A DNA stretch of 64,000 nt from positions 62,234-126,233 of the forward strand of contig VZRR01012872.1 of assembly GCA_013398015.1 (NCBI GenBank). The letters run 5' to 3'. The stretch's first letter is position 1. Each line of letters begins with the position of its first letter. The notes beneath the pieces are model-generated. The model was not told the origin of the DNA. It did no database searches and worked only from the letters and a program-made list of their open reading frames with translations. This DNA is from Oreocharis arfaki (lineage: Eukaryota; Chordata; Aves; Passeriformes; Paramythiidae). The translations under genes were made by a program, and so were the position numbers. Positions 14,901 to 27,200 of this stretch are shown piece by piece.

Positions 14901-16381
14901 TGTATTCACCAATATCAGTTTAACTCAGTTCTTCCAACTTTTAAAGGCTTGTTTTTGCTTAATAATATAAACAGCCAGAAGACCTAGTTAGGATTAAAGT
15001 CTCTGGTATATGAAACAATTGTACTGACAGTTGTGTTTTTTCCCCTGGAAACAGTGCAAAAACGTCAAGAGAGAGGAACGGAGGAGGTTTTTTTGAGTGC
15101 CTGGATACACTTAACTGTTTTATTTATAAAGTTTGGGAGCAGCAGATTAATCTCAGAACCGTGGAGTTAAGAAAAATCAATTCCTGTTCTTTGCAATGCC
15201 AGAGTTTCTGCTGACCCGTCAGCCCCTTGGGCTCCTGCTCCCACAGAGCTGCTGGGACAGAGGAGGGCGGCGTCTCAGCCTCCACACACAGCGACATACG
15301 GTGTGTGGGACATCATCAAAATACATGAGAAGCGAGTGAAATTTCCAACACCTGTCTTCTGTTGTGTGCCCATGTAATTTCAGTTACGGTATTTTTGTCA
15401 ATGATGGGGTTTTTTTTAGAAAATATTCATGTGTATTAAATCTGACAGTTATTTATGAAAGAAAACTAAGAAAAAACCCACCAACCAACCAACAACAGAT
15501 TTTGCTACTGGCTACCATAATAAATATGATACTTTCTGTCCTCGTGCAAGTGGATTACAGGAAGGTTTGAAACAAGGGCCTTTCATTAGCTCTCAGTATG
15601 GCTCTGTCTTGACAGAGTTAATGGAATAGTGGGAGAAGTAACAAAAGCAATTTGTCGGTGTGTTTGCCAAAAGTACAGCTATTTTTAAAGTAATGTTTGA
15701 ATGTGCATTGGATTTCCTAGAACCTCCTCCTATTTTGAGTAGAAGCACCATATTAGAGCTGTGGTTTTATGCAGGACAGTCAAATATATGGATTTGATCT
15801 GCCAACTTAAATGCTGACTGGGTGAGTCTTTTTTCATTTGTATTGGGACTGTGTTTCATGTCTGATATTGAATAAATACCCTTGTGCAATCTATGTTAAT
15901 TCATTTATAAGGCAAAAGAAATAATTTGTCACCCTTATAGGGTTGAATGGTTTATGTCCAGGTTCAATAATAAAAGGTTAGAACTGAACAGAAACATGAA
16001 GAGCAGTGAGTGAGTGTTCCTTGCCTTAGAGTTCACCACACCCTCCTTAAGGCCATGTATTTTGTAGAACACTCTTTTTCTCAACTTCTGCTTTGTGGCT
16101 TTGCTTGTCAAGGGGACTTAATGGCTGGAGATCTGAAGCATTAAAATGTGTGATGTTGGAGAGGCCTGGAGTACCTGTCGGACAACTGGCACTGGCACAC
16201 ATCTCTGCGTGGTGCTTGTTAGAGTCCTGCCTGTAAAGCCAGCGGTAGAGGTGTCTGCTGCTCTTGAGAGTGAAACCTTCTGTGTGCATGGATGTGGCTG
16301 GGCAGATTGCTGTTAGGAGCACATGGAAATTAGTATCTGTTTTCAGGCATCTCAGCATACATCAGGCATCCATCTTCATAT

Positions 16382-16512
16382 GTAGTGCAGGTTAGAGCAG
16401 GGTGCAAATAATGCCAAGGTTGCAGGGTTGATCCCTGTATGGGCTGTTCACTAAGAGCTGGACTCGATGATCCTTGTGGGTCCCTTCCAACAGAGTATTC
16501 TGTGATTTTGTA
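16382..16512 (+). mobile_element. tRNA-Ile-derived SINE with CR1 tail (TguSINE1-like), sense copy
   Basis: Bases 16382-16445 resemble a tRNA-Ile gene. GGTTAGAGC is followed by a GTGC-AATAATGCCAAGG stretch like the anticodon arm, then a B-box-like GGTTGATCCC at 16426-16435 and CCTGTATGGGC. The 5' A-box region is degraded. Bases 16446-16512 are a typical CR1 3' tail: GAGCTGGACTCGATGATCC, then GGTCCCTTCCAACA, then a terminal TTCTGTGATT. A tRNA head joined to a LINE tail is a SINE moved by CR1 machinery. From memory this is the architecture of passerine TguSINE1. Several substitutions indicate an old copy. Confidence 0.8.
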
Positions 16513-17214
16513 AATTGTGCTTTGCCATGACTCACAGAAACACAGAACCAGATTTCTTCTAATATTAATTTATTCCCATTTCTTATATATATCGGTCAGT
16601 GTTTGTTTTGGCTATGTTCTTCTCATTTGAGGACAGATGAAACTGGACCAGCCTTTGCTCTATGTTGGAGGAGCCCGAAAGCCTTTTGCTGAACACCTGC
16701 TTGGCTGTACCTCCATTGGCCACGAGGGTGGATAAGTCTGACAGTGGATGTAAGGTTCAGCTTTGGCTGTGCATGGCAGTGAGCAGTGCCCAAGCTCATG
16801 TTGCAGCTGTGACACATCTAGGAAGGGGCCCAGGCCTTGGTGGGGTGCCTGGGCTGCTCTTTCCACTGGCTTTTTCCAGTTGCCATGAACCACTGGAGCA
16901 GTGCACAGCAGCTGGAATGAGACTGGTAATGGAAGTCTCTAAAGTCTTGTTCAGTCTTCTGTTAGAGCCTATGCAAATGCCGTAATGTGCATTAGGAGTA
17001 AATAATGTCACACAAGAGAGGTTTAGTGCTGACTATGGAGTTAAATCTAGAACAGTTCTGTTAGGAGATGAGCGTGAATGAAAACTTTACAGCGTAACAG
17101 TAGTGCTTCAATTTCACTGCAGACAGCTTTAGGTGGGGTTTGAGATCGGAAAAACCTCGTAGGAATTTAGGTTCAACAGTGGCGGTGTGCTTTTTCTATT
17201 ACTGCAAGTTTTGG

Positions 17215-17425
17215 TGTCCGCTAGTGCCTGATGAGAGCCGAGGGAGGGAGGGAAGGCGCCGCGGCCCCCGTCCCCGCTAGATGGCGGCCGTGCCCTCCCG
17301 GCTCCGGCGCCCGCGGAGCCTCCCGCCTGGGCGGGACGGCGTTCCTGCGTCCTCGGCGCTTGGGGACACCCGACTGACTGCTGAGCGCCCGGAGCCTGCG
17401 GCTTTTTAATGACGTATGTAGCGGG
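17215..17425. promoter_or_regulatory. Intragenic CpG island, candidate internal promoter
   Basis: About 200 bp are very GC-rich and hold roughly 26 CpG dinucleotides, against near absence in the flanks. On the + strand there is a YY1-type AGATGGCGGCCG at 17279-17290, an Sp1-type GGGCGGG at 17329-17335 and a CRE-like TGACGTAT at 17410-17417. An octamer ATGCAAAT lies about 240 bp upstream at 16971-16978. No TATA box is apparent. YY1 sites in this orientation often sit just downstream of a start site, so sense transcription is the better guess. It could start N-terminally shortened PHF21A transcripts or a non-coding RNA. Activity is inferred, not shown. Confidence 0.6.
17281..17409 (+). CDS. Possible 42-residue small ORF in the CpG island
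   Basis: An ATG overlapping the YY1-like motif opens 42 codons ending in TAA at 17407-17409. The predicted peptide starts MAAVPSRLRRPRSL and is rich in Arg, Pro and Ala, as any GC-rich frame would be. The start has G at +4 but T at -3, so its context is weak. I recognise no family. It could be an upstream ORF in a transcript started at the island, or only a by-product of base composition. I favour the second reading. Confidence 0.12.
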   Translation: MAAVPSRLRRPRSLPPGRDGVPASSALGDTRLTAERPEPAAF

Positions 17426-18529
17426 CTGTAAGCTTCTGCTTTCTCTGGCTTGGTATCATTTTAGAAAGTGCAGGTCGAAACTCTGTTGAAACTGGAATTT
17501 TGTCAGTATCTTCCCATAAGAAGAAAGTCTTATAAAACAGAATTAACAACTAGATGATTTGTTAGCCATTGTGGTCGTTTGGCCGCGAGGAAAAGTGAAG
17601 TAGAAGAGATGCCTCCTGTTTATTTTTGGGTTGTGTTAGTTTGGTTTGGTTTTTTGCAGTATCCATTATTTTTAATTCTCTCTAGAGTCAGTTTGTGAGG
17701 TTTTGGAGTTTTTCCTTCTGTAGCAGTTGCAGCTCATTGAAAAAAAAAAAAGAAAGCAAAACTTAGCCCCTTTTTTTGTTGTTTTTTGAGGGATGGATGG
17801 GGTTAATGTGAAGGACCTACTCATGTGCATTAAATAGGTCGTTTCTTTGAAGACCAGTTCTTGAGGATGTCAGAGTTTCTGCCAATAACTTCCATGTTCT
17901 GTTAAAGTAAATTTTTAGTCTTACAGTGCGAACATCCTGGAGTGCAAATTCTTTGAGACGCGTAGAGCAGCCACTAGTTTGAACAGCATGAGTTTATTTT
18001 CAGCACTTGTTTTTTACTGCCCGAATTTTAGTATTCAAATTTCTTACTCTGAATATAATCTCAAGCCTAATTAATTGAAAATTAATACAGAAACATTTGT
18101 AGAGGAAAGTTTTGGAGAACATATGTTTTTTCAGTGTGCACATACACTGTATAATTGAGCAGATTTGGAAAAAAGTACAAAAGCAGAAAATAATAGGCAG
18201 AAGTGTTTGATACTCTAATTGACTTTTGAAGAAAATACAGCAGCAAAAGTATTTAGTTGTCTTTCACAATACTTATTCACTCAGTGTTGTTAAGACTCTG
18301 CATAACTGAGAACAAGAACATCAATTTGAAATCAGTATTGCTAAGACTTCAAGTAAATGAAAACATGAGCATATATATGATACCTCGGAAAGATGACAGG
18401 TCCAAAAGAAGGATGTGTTTTACAGATGCAATCATTTAAATGTTTTGGCATGGAAAAACTTACTTTTAGCTATTTTGGGGGTTATAAATGTAATATATCC
18501 TAGTTTTTAATCTGTAAAAAGCCTGTTAG

Positions 18530-18550
18530 AAGCAGGTAAGTTACCTGCTT
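18530..18550. promoter_or_regulatory. Perfect 21-bp palindrome with two ZEB/SNAI-type sites
   Basis: AAGCAGGTAA and its exact reverse complement TTACCTGCTT are separated by one G. Each arm contains CAGGTA, the E2-box class bound by ZEB1, ZEB2 and SNAI repressors. ZEB proteins have two zinc-finger clusters and are known to favour paired sites. The palindrome is about 1.1 kb downstream of the CpG island. The left half also reads AG|GTAAGT, a strong splice-donor look-alike, so the feature may have a different meaning or none. Confidence 0.35.
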
Positions 18551-21500
18551 TTCATTGGCTCCAACCTATTCTGTTCAGCAAACATTGATTTATATCATGT
18601 TTTAATTAGATGTGAATTTAACAGAGGTCGTCTTATTTACTTCATTGCTTATGCATCTTCAAGACTGGTATTACTGGTTCAGTTCTAAATTTGCCATTTA
18701 CCAGCTGCTAAAAAACACACTGCTTTAGTTTCTTGTGTAGGTGATTGTATTTCAGTATAGTCGTAGAGTCAAGACACTGGAAAAGCTGGAAGTCTAGAGA
18801 TCCTTGGTAGTTTTCTAGTCTTGTGTACATCAATAGTCTGGGCGAGATTACTTTTTTTCATTTCCCCTTCCCCCCCCAGCTGTGTAAGTTCTGGCTGAAA
18901 CTCAATATGTTCCAATGCAATATTGTATGGAAATATTAATGCAGGTTTACCAATAATATCTTGACCCCCAGCAAAAAGTTAAGTTCAGCAAAACTCAGTG
19001 TTAGGACTCCTTTGATGCTGGAGCTAGTCTGTGGGAATTATTTGAAAATGCTTTGGTATTAACCTGAAGTCAGTCAAAACAGTATTCAAAGTTTAAAATA
19101 TTTACCTGGGTCGTATGGCAGAACTGTTTTAAGGGGATTTCCTAGATGCTTTATGAGATAACATCTTTGTTTCTCCATTATGCTCGTAACCAACCAAGCA
19201 AGATGTGTATAGACTATAGGAGATTGCCTGTGAATCTTGTCACTGTGGCAAAGGAAATTATAATATCTTTGATTCTAAGAAATTACAATCAAGAACACCA
19301 GCCTTCTATAGTTGCGAAGTGGAAAAAGCACATTTCAAGCTATGAACACACTGAGAACCATCACTCAGTTTTAATTGAAAACTGTCAGTCAGAGAGGAAG
19401 ATGTGGGTGGTATTTGTGAAACAGAGTGAATGTCAGCAAGGGCAGAGGTGCAGCATTATATTGCCTGTGCTAGCAACAGGATACACATCTGTAAGTGACT
19501 GCTGCTGTCAGCAAAGTGGAGGATGAGTGTGGTGGACAGATTCAGTTATAATATCGAACAGCAATATATGCATGCAAGTAATGGGGCAGTAAGGGATCTG
19601 TGGAGTTGAGGAAGAGATGTTCTGTCTAGGGAGTCAGATCAGGATTTCTAATTTCAGCTGTGTGAAAAGTAGTCTAAACTGTCTGGAATTTGCAAAGACA
19701 CATCACATGCCCAGCATTACTTAATCAGTATGTTTGTGTTGTTGATGGCACAAGAGATTATTTATTTTTTAATTACAGTATTAGAAGAGTTGAATACCAT
19801 CCTAGGTACAAATTACCTTATGGGGTTACTAATCAGTTATGCTGTTGTGCTTGCATTAAATTTATAGTTGAACAAGCCAGTGCAATAGCAGATGCTGTGC
19901 AACTTGCAAACACAACTTTAATCTGTACGGTCTCACTGCAGAGTTAGTTCATGCTTTGAAATGTGTGCGGTATGTGATTGGCAGTAGACTTTGTGAGAGG
20001 AACCCACTGGCCTGGTTATTTGTCACAGTCTCTTGATACGTACACTGAATTGTGATTAAAGTAATTTCAACTGTATGACATCAAGCAGCTTTTTGACTGC
20101 AACACTACCATCCCTTGCAACTTACAGCTCCTTCCTACTTACTTCCAGTCTAGTTTCCTCTTCCTGTTAAACTGTTACAATTTTAGTAAGCATTAGTACT
20201 TTGCAAATTCTCTTTTCCATTATGCTGCTCCTTGTCTTTTGCTTTATATGTGAAACACAGGTATCGATTATATGATGTGGGAGCACAGCCCCAGATGTAT
20301 ATCTGAAGTTTAGGCAGTGTAGTCCAAGTTTAAGGCTAACCAAGCCCCTCCATGTCCTTAGTCACATTTCTGCATCCTAATTCATCACTTCCAGCTAATT
20401 CCCACTAGCTGTGTGGTGTCGTCAGGTATTTTAATTTTTATAAAGATGTATAATTTCAGCCCCAGCTCTTCCCCCTGCAGTACTGAGGCACTCTGGTCAT
20501 TCTGGAGGAGCTCCTTGCAAATCCCTGAATCACTTTCCTGAAATGCAGTTACCATCACCGCAATGTGTCTCCCTGGCTCCGCTTGCCATTGCACGAGTCA
20601 GGGAACACAGCAGAGCAGGCAGCCTTCCTTCAGCCTCAGCCTGCCATGCCACGTGCCAGCTGTGCTCCTGTCAGCAACAGTGAGAGCCCTTGGAGCGTCA
20701 GGCTGTTGTGCTGTCAAGGGAAACACCTTTGAACGGGAGGATTTGGGCTGAAAGAGCATTGCTGAGGAGCAGGTGATGGGCAGGTGCCAACCTGGGTGTC
20801 TCAGAACCCACCCTGGGCATGTTCTCTAGCTCCATGATTCTGGGGTCCGAGCTCGTGCGTTGAACAGGAGGCGAGGCTCAGGCACCAGCAGGCGGCTCAG
20901 CCGACCCATGTGAGGGATGGTTGTTCTCAGCTGGCAACGCCAGGCGCTCCTGAATGATGAGGTGGCACTTGCAAGCCAGACTGGAGTCCTTCTGTAAATA
21001 GTAGTGGGTAGCAGTGCTGCAGAGGGGAGCGATTTATGAAGAGAGAGTGTCTGCAGTTTTAAATAAAGTGTTACAACAGCTGCACAGACCCAGATTTTAA
21101 GGTTCTGTGTTCCAATTTTAAATGTTGCAGTCCCTCTAATTTTGGGTTATTTTGACTAGGCCCAGCTGTTAAGCCTTTCTCTCTTCTCTCTCCTCTCCCC
21201 GAAGAACATAAGCCTCTGAAGTCTATGGTTATCTGTTGTAATGTGAGCCTTGCTGGCTGTCACATATTGAATGAATGCTATTAACTACCTGGTGATTAAG
21301 TTGGAAGAAAGGATGGAGAGTAACTTGGAGAAGGACAGCGACTAAATAGAAAGACAATACCTTAACTTGTAGCAGAAGATTTTTCAAAATAATATGCCTA
21401 AAAATACATATTTTATTAAGAAATTCTTTAACTTAGTTTGTTTTGGGAACCATATCTGTATATGTCACATCTGAAAATCTTACAAAAAGCTTTTATAGGT

Positions 21501-24134
21501 GTTTCTTCAGAAGGCATTTTACTCTTGTTGCCTAAACTGCCTGGCCTATTACAGTTGCCTTCCCAGGATGCTGAGTTAATCAATGCCTTCGAGAAGTAAG
21601 ATCACCTCACCTGTTTAACAACTGACCAGTTAAATTACTAAGAGCACATACTAAATGTTTTTGTACTTCAGTTAATTTTAACTAAAATAACTCACTGTTA
21701 CTAATTTAATTTCCTGAAGTAAAATATGGGGTATTTTCTACATCTGAATGTCTTTTGCAAATGTCATAAAAGACCAGATCGGGGTAAACAACAAAAAACT
21801 GAACCATATCACAAAATACAAATTGTGGCAGTAAACAAACCATACAAAACAGTGGATTACAAATTTGTCAGTTCATAATGAGTTAAGTAAATTGATAAAA
21901 TCATGTTTTGGCATCTGTTTTTTGCTTTTAATGTCTGATGGTAATTTCCCAGCAGTCTAGTTTTAATGAAAACATTTACTCATGTAAATGAGGGTTTCAG
22001 TTTGCTTGTGTTGACAATATTATTTATTTTCATAAGGAAAAATCCTTCCTTTCTTTACCATCTACTTTCAGAAATCTTTTGGAATGTACCAAGGAAATGT
22101 CATCCTTGCTTTGACATTCATGTTTTGTTTGGGTTTTTTCTTTTATTTTAGTTTCTATGAAGTAGTGTAAACTCTAGCTTAATTTGATCTGGCATCCCCG
22201 CAGTCGAACATTTGTAAGTATCTTGTATTGTGGCCCATCTGGGTTGTCATAGAAACTGGAGACCTCCATCCTCCTCATTGTTGTTGGAAATGGAATGCAA
22301 ACAGGGCATCGAAGTGACATTTTTTGTAGTACAAGTGAGAGCCCTGTGAGGAGCCAAACAGAAAGGGTTCTTACTGGATTTATGCTCCCGTGGCCGGTTG
22401 TAGCAGTTGTTATAGTACACCCTGTTTTCTCTCGAATATCTAGCATCTGGGCAGTAGAAAAAATGTGAGCATTGTGGAAAAGCCAAGCGTGTGTGGTTAA
22501 TCTTGTCCACAGCTTTTTCCTCTTTATCTCTTCTTGATGTATTTGTCCTGGACTGGACTGTTAACTAGTAAGGAGATCAGAGCATGTTACTGCAAATCGC
22601 TTGCGCTGCGAGGGGCTGAAAGAACCAATTACGTAGCATGGCCGCATGGCTTAACGTTTCTCTGCACTGATCTTCTATCCTCTTACAAGAAAAAACAGCC
22701 AAATACTTCTGGCAAATGTGTTGAAAGTTTTCACTTGCAAAATAGTAGAAATGCCAAGTGATCATTCTTCAAATCTGTATGCATTTAACAGGATATAATT
22801 GCAGAATCACACACCACTTCCCTTCCCCCACGAATGCTCCAGCTGTGTACTCAGCAGTTCTGCCGGCATGCTTGTGAATGGTCCTGTCTCCTCCCCAGGA
22901 CAAAGAACCTTTGAAATCGCCGCTGAATACTCGCCAGTGCTGCCAATTGTACATGATTGTGGATTTCCAAAATAGGTTGAGAAATAATTTTCTAAATAGC
23001 GACTTGCTCATCAACTGAGAGACAGGCTCCGTCAGCACAAAGGGGGCACGGGAACAGTTTGGTTTTGTGTGTGGGAGAAAAATCTTAGTACAGTCTGTTC
23101 ATGCTGAGCATGCTGTTGCTGGCCTGAAAGCAGCTGCCTCTATAGCCTCTGCTGCTGGTGCAGTTTCTTGAGCTATGTGGGTCACTGGGCAGGCTTCTGA
23201 TCTTCTCTAAATTGATTAAGGAAATGAGTTTCTGCCCCTAAGCAAAAGATGGATCCTCCAGTTCAGAGAGCTACGCAGTATGAGAATCTGTGCTACAAGA
23301 GTTAAAGGCTTGGATTAAAACCCCCTATTTCGTCATTGCTCTAGTAAATTGGAAGAGGAAGATGAGAAATATGGAGGCAGCATGCTACAATCCTGCATTG
23401 TTTGTCTAGCTCATAATAAATACATTTGAAGTGCAGAATAGGAAAAGGCCACTGAATTGTTATTGCTATTTACATAGTACTAGTGTATGTTAAATATTTC
23501 AAAAGATCTTTGCAGACTTGGTTTTTGGCCTACAGAGCATTGTATGCTAACCATGCAACCTATCAGCAGGGCAGCAAAATAGGAAAAACAGTTAAGAGTG
23601 TAGGTCTGTGGGGTTAAATCAAGCATGGTTTACTGCTCAGTTCTTGCACATGTATCTATGAAATATATGTGAAATATGGACTTTTTCTTCAATTAGGTAG
23701 TTATTTCTAATACATTGAGAAAAATCTCAGAATATTCTCTGCACACTACTTGTGTCACCTCAGACTTCCTTCTGGGCATAGGCCAGACATAGTGAGAAAG
23801 GGCTTTAAAAGGGGCTTGTGTGACTGAAGTGTGCCCTTTTTTCCAAGTCATTCTGATAAAATGTAATACTTTCTTCTACAAGCCATCCCTGGCAGTGAGA
23901 AAGGATTAATTTTTGCTTGTGTGACTTCACTACTTTTCAATTCAGCTTTACATTGTCTGTGAGTGCTCTTTGGTTGTGCAAACCTGTTTTTTCTTACTCT
24001 TTTCTGTGTTTCCTGATTTCTTTTTTTGATATTGTTCTTTTGTTTTCTTCTGAGCTTCCTCACAATCAGTGACAGTTTGACTGTCTACCTATGCAAACTG
24101 ACAGACTTGTTTTGGATTTAGTGTGGTTTTGATA

Positions 24135-24270
24135 TAGAATCACAGAACAGTCTGAGTTGGAAGGGACCCAGAAGGATCATCAAGTCCAGCTCCTAAGGAG
24201 ATGGTCCATATGGGGAACCCATGACTTGGACATTATTAGCACCATGCTCTAACCAGCTGAGCACGAACAT
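24135..24270 (-). mobile_element. tRNA-Ile-derived SINE with CR1 tail (TguSINE1-like), antisense copy
   Basis: Read on the minus strand, the element starts with GCTCAGCTGGTTAGAGC, which matches the D-arm and A box of tRNA-Ile. ATGGTGCTAATAATG follows, matching the anticodon arm, and then a decayed B-box region GGGTTCCCCAT. The CR1 tail comes next: GAGCTGGACTTGATGATCC, GGTCCCTTCCAACT and a terminal TTCTGTGATTCTA. This copy keeps the tRNA 5' part better than the copy at 16382-16512. The two together define the family structure. It is inserted antisense to PHF21A. Confidence 0.85.
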
Positions 24271-27200
24271 TTATATGATCCTTCAAACAGTTGCCATGAA
24301 AGTGCTGCTGGACTATTAATAAATACTGGCTATACAGTGCAAAGTCAAGTATTTCTGTTTGCATGTTAAAATCTTCATGCTGAGTTCGGGTTTTTTTGTT
24401 TGGTTGTTTTATGTTGTTTTTTTTTTTAATTTCTGCAACACCTGTTACACATGGACATTTTTGTTAAAATTGGTTGATATTTTCTCAGCTTTTGGTCATG
24501 GTGTTTCTTTTTTCAAGGTAAAGCTAGGTCACTGTTTACTTACACGTCCTTGCATGTATTTAGTGATAAAAAAGTGTGCATGTGTAGGATAGATATTTTA
24601 AAAGCCTTTTACCTCTGCTTACATCCTGTCTCAACTCTAGATGAACTGTAATACAGGATAGTTTTACCAAAACAAATAAATAATTATGCTCTATTTTCTT
24701 GAATGTGTGCCCTGTTGTATTTGTTAGAAAACTAAAAGAAACCCTGAAGCTTGTTTCCCTGAAACAGCCCTGTATTTCAGCATTAACTTGGTTTATTCAG
24801 AGGTAGTGTGAGGGAAGTGTTTTCTCAGTTGTTTCTTTCATCTAACAGCCCCTCAGCCTCAGAGCCCACAGAACCCACTCTGTAATCATGAAGCTCCTTT
24901 CGGCTTCTCATTTTGTGGAGGTTATCTGAGAAAGAGAAATATGTGGGGGGCTTATTTTTACAGACATGAGTTTAAAAGGGTACACATTACATGTATAAAA
25001 CTTTAATTAAACTCTTGTTGCAAAGACAGTGCAGCTTTAAGGTAGTTTCCTGGATTAATAATAGCGCTTGAGATCCCAGTATGAGTAAAGCTACCAGACC
25101 TGAGGACATAAAGCAAGATGCCTTGCTGTAACAACCTGTGCTTCAGTTGCTAGGTTTCTGTAATCTTTCAGTCCTTCTCAACAGCGCAACATGTGATTCC
25201 TTTAAAAAAAAATCCATCTGTGTGAAACCATGTGGAGGAAAGCTACTGTTTTGTGATTTACAGCTATTAGAGACAGGTGTGATAGGTGTCTGTAGAGAAA
25301 CATGAGAGAGACCCAATGATGCTGTTTCTTAGAAGTCCGTGGGTTTTGAGCTAACGCTTCCAAACATATTCGCAACTGAATTGTCATGCAAGAAATGCTG
25401 AGCGAATGTCAATGAAATAATACTTCTGATTTTCATTAAGACTGTCTGATACCTCCTAGGGCAGGTTTAGCTCGTCAGACCAGTTTGTGGAATGAAATGT
25501 GTTTATCCGGTTATACGTTGCATGTTCTCTGCAGTAAGTAGCAAGTCAAACATATGGTGTGAAAAAGAACTTGCACTTCATTATGTGATGAAAATATGTT
25601 TAATGTTTTTGTTTAATCTTTTTTTTTTAAAGCTAATTTGCCTTTTTAATTTAATATGAGCCTGAAGTGGCACAGAAGAAATCTTGGTCTTCCATAAAAC
25701 CATATATATTATATTGTTCAGAATTGCATGAAGAGGAATTACAGGAGACCTTACTTCCTCTTTCTCACCTCTTTGAGCTGGGTTAAAAGATCTGTTCACC
25801 CACCTCTTGGGCCCCCCAAATGTTCAAGAAATCTTCTCCACTGACATTATATAAAAGGAAGGTACTTGGATTATTTTTGAGAGGTCTTCTGTACAAAGAG
25901 AATAATAAGAAAGTGTAGAGCAAAATAGTTCCTTCTGAAATATTTTCTAAGAAGTGTTGGGAAAATAACAAACATTACCAAAAAGTTCTAAAGAGGTACG
26001 TTTCTGAGGTGATTAGTTTAAAAAGTCTCCATCAGCTGCAATGTTGCGTTCTTCAGAGGTGAGTATAGCCCAGTTGTCAGAAAACAGTATTCCAAATAGG
26101 ATTAGCAGCGATGGCTGACCACTCCAGGAAGCAGAAGCACTTCTGCAGTAGTTTATTCTGAAAGCAGTTTCAACACTAGATGCTTACAGCCAGGAATTTT
26201 GGAGCTTTAAGTCATGATTCTAGTACATACTTCAAAAAATATGAGAGCGGAAGTTATAGAGGCACTGGGTACAATTCATGTGTAAAATTCTTTTTTACTG
26301 AAGAAAGAGCTAAGTGTGGCACAGAAATGTCATTCTGCTTTCCTTCAGTGCTATCCTAGTCTGACAAATTTTAATCCTAGCTCGAACAAGATTTCATTGC
26401 ATTATAGCATTGAAGCACTGTGGATAGATTTTTACAGAACAGGAGATAGGGATGCTTTAGGTAAATTTCTTCAATGTCCTAATTGAGTTTGTTTCAAATT
26501 TATTGGGTTTAAGAAAGAATATCATCTTTAGTAGAGAAATTATGTCTGACAAAATTAATCTTGCACTTTGTTAATATCAAATGTATCCCAATAAGATCGT
26601 TCATTATTCTTCAAAAAAATTGTTGTTAAAAAGGTACTTATGTTCACACTTTGAGCAAATGTATCTTAGAGGTAAGAACTAACTGTCCTCTGCCTATTCA
26701 GCTTTCCTGAGGCAACCTCAGTAGCCTGACAGTTTTGGATTCACTGTGTTTGATCACACCCATGAATTCTGAATTTCTGTCGTATGTTACAGGCTTAGAT
26801 ATGGTAAAAGTTAAATTGCATTAAAGACTGAATTGGCATCTTTAGACTAAATTTAAGAAAATTTGAGAAAGGAGGTCCAAAATCTATTATGGATGTAGAA
26901 GGTGAGTCTAACGGTCTTTAATAATCACCCTTGGAAACCAAGTCTCTTCAAGTTACTTTTCAGTGAGTTCAGTAGCAATATTTACTGTTCTGTTATAAGA
27001 GGAGGACCACCTCTGTTCTCTTTGTGCTGGAGGGCATCTTTGACAACATTCACCAAAACTCTGAAATAAAATTCCTGAACCATTCTGAACAAGGACGGGC
27101 CTGGATTCATTGCTTGGCTTGTAGTACAAGTAGATTTTTTTTCAGACATTCAAAGTTACCAAGTCTTAGAAAACAGCAGTCATTTCAAAATATTAGCTGA

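Larger units (their letters stand above)
1..17214. other. Upstream intronic DNA of PHF21A, first part
   Basis: AT-rich sequence with stop codons throughout and no ORF resembling a known protein. I looked for exons encoding the missing PHF21A N-terminus (start of the protein through the residues before KRVVEQ) and saw none. I therefore infer that this is part of one long intron in the sense direction. The notable contents are a CTG/E-box/MEF2-like cluster at 5882-5926 and a tRNA-Ile/CR1 SINE at 16382-16512. Scattered short A or T runs are not otherwise remarkable. If the gene starts inside this window rather than upstream, this label would be wrong. Confidence 0.6.

Noticed and set aside
16382..16445. 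A functional tRNA-Ile gene
   Set aside because: The 5' half is decayed, no full cloverleaf can be formed, and a CR1 tail is attached, so it is a SINE head.
16662..16985. 107-codon ORF just upstream of the CpG island, with long frames also on the other strand
   Set aside because: Open frames in several phases reflect locally higher GC. No domain was seen and no start-site signal precedes it.
18525..18545. AAGCAG|GTAAGT at the palindrome as a real splice donor of an upstream PHF21A exon
   Set aside because: The preceding residues in all three frames do not match the PHF21A N-terminus, and no matching acceptor was seen.
19146..19526. 126-codon ORF on the + strand
   Set aside because: Its composition looks like translated AT-rich intron. 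There are no motifs and no plausible splice sites around it.
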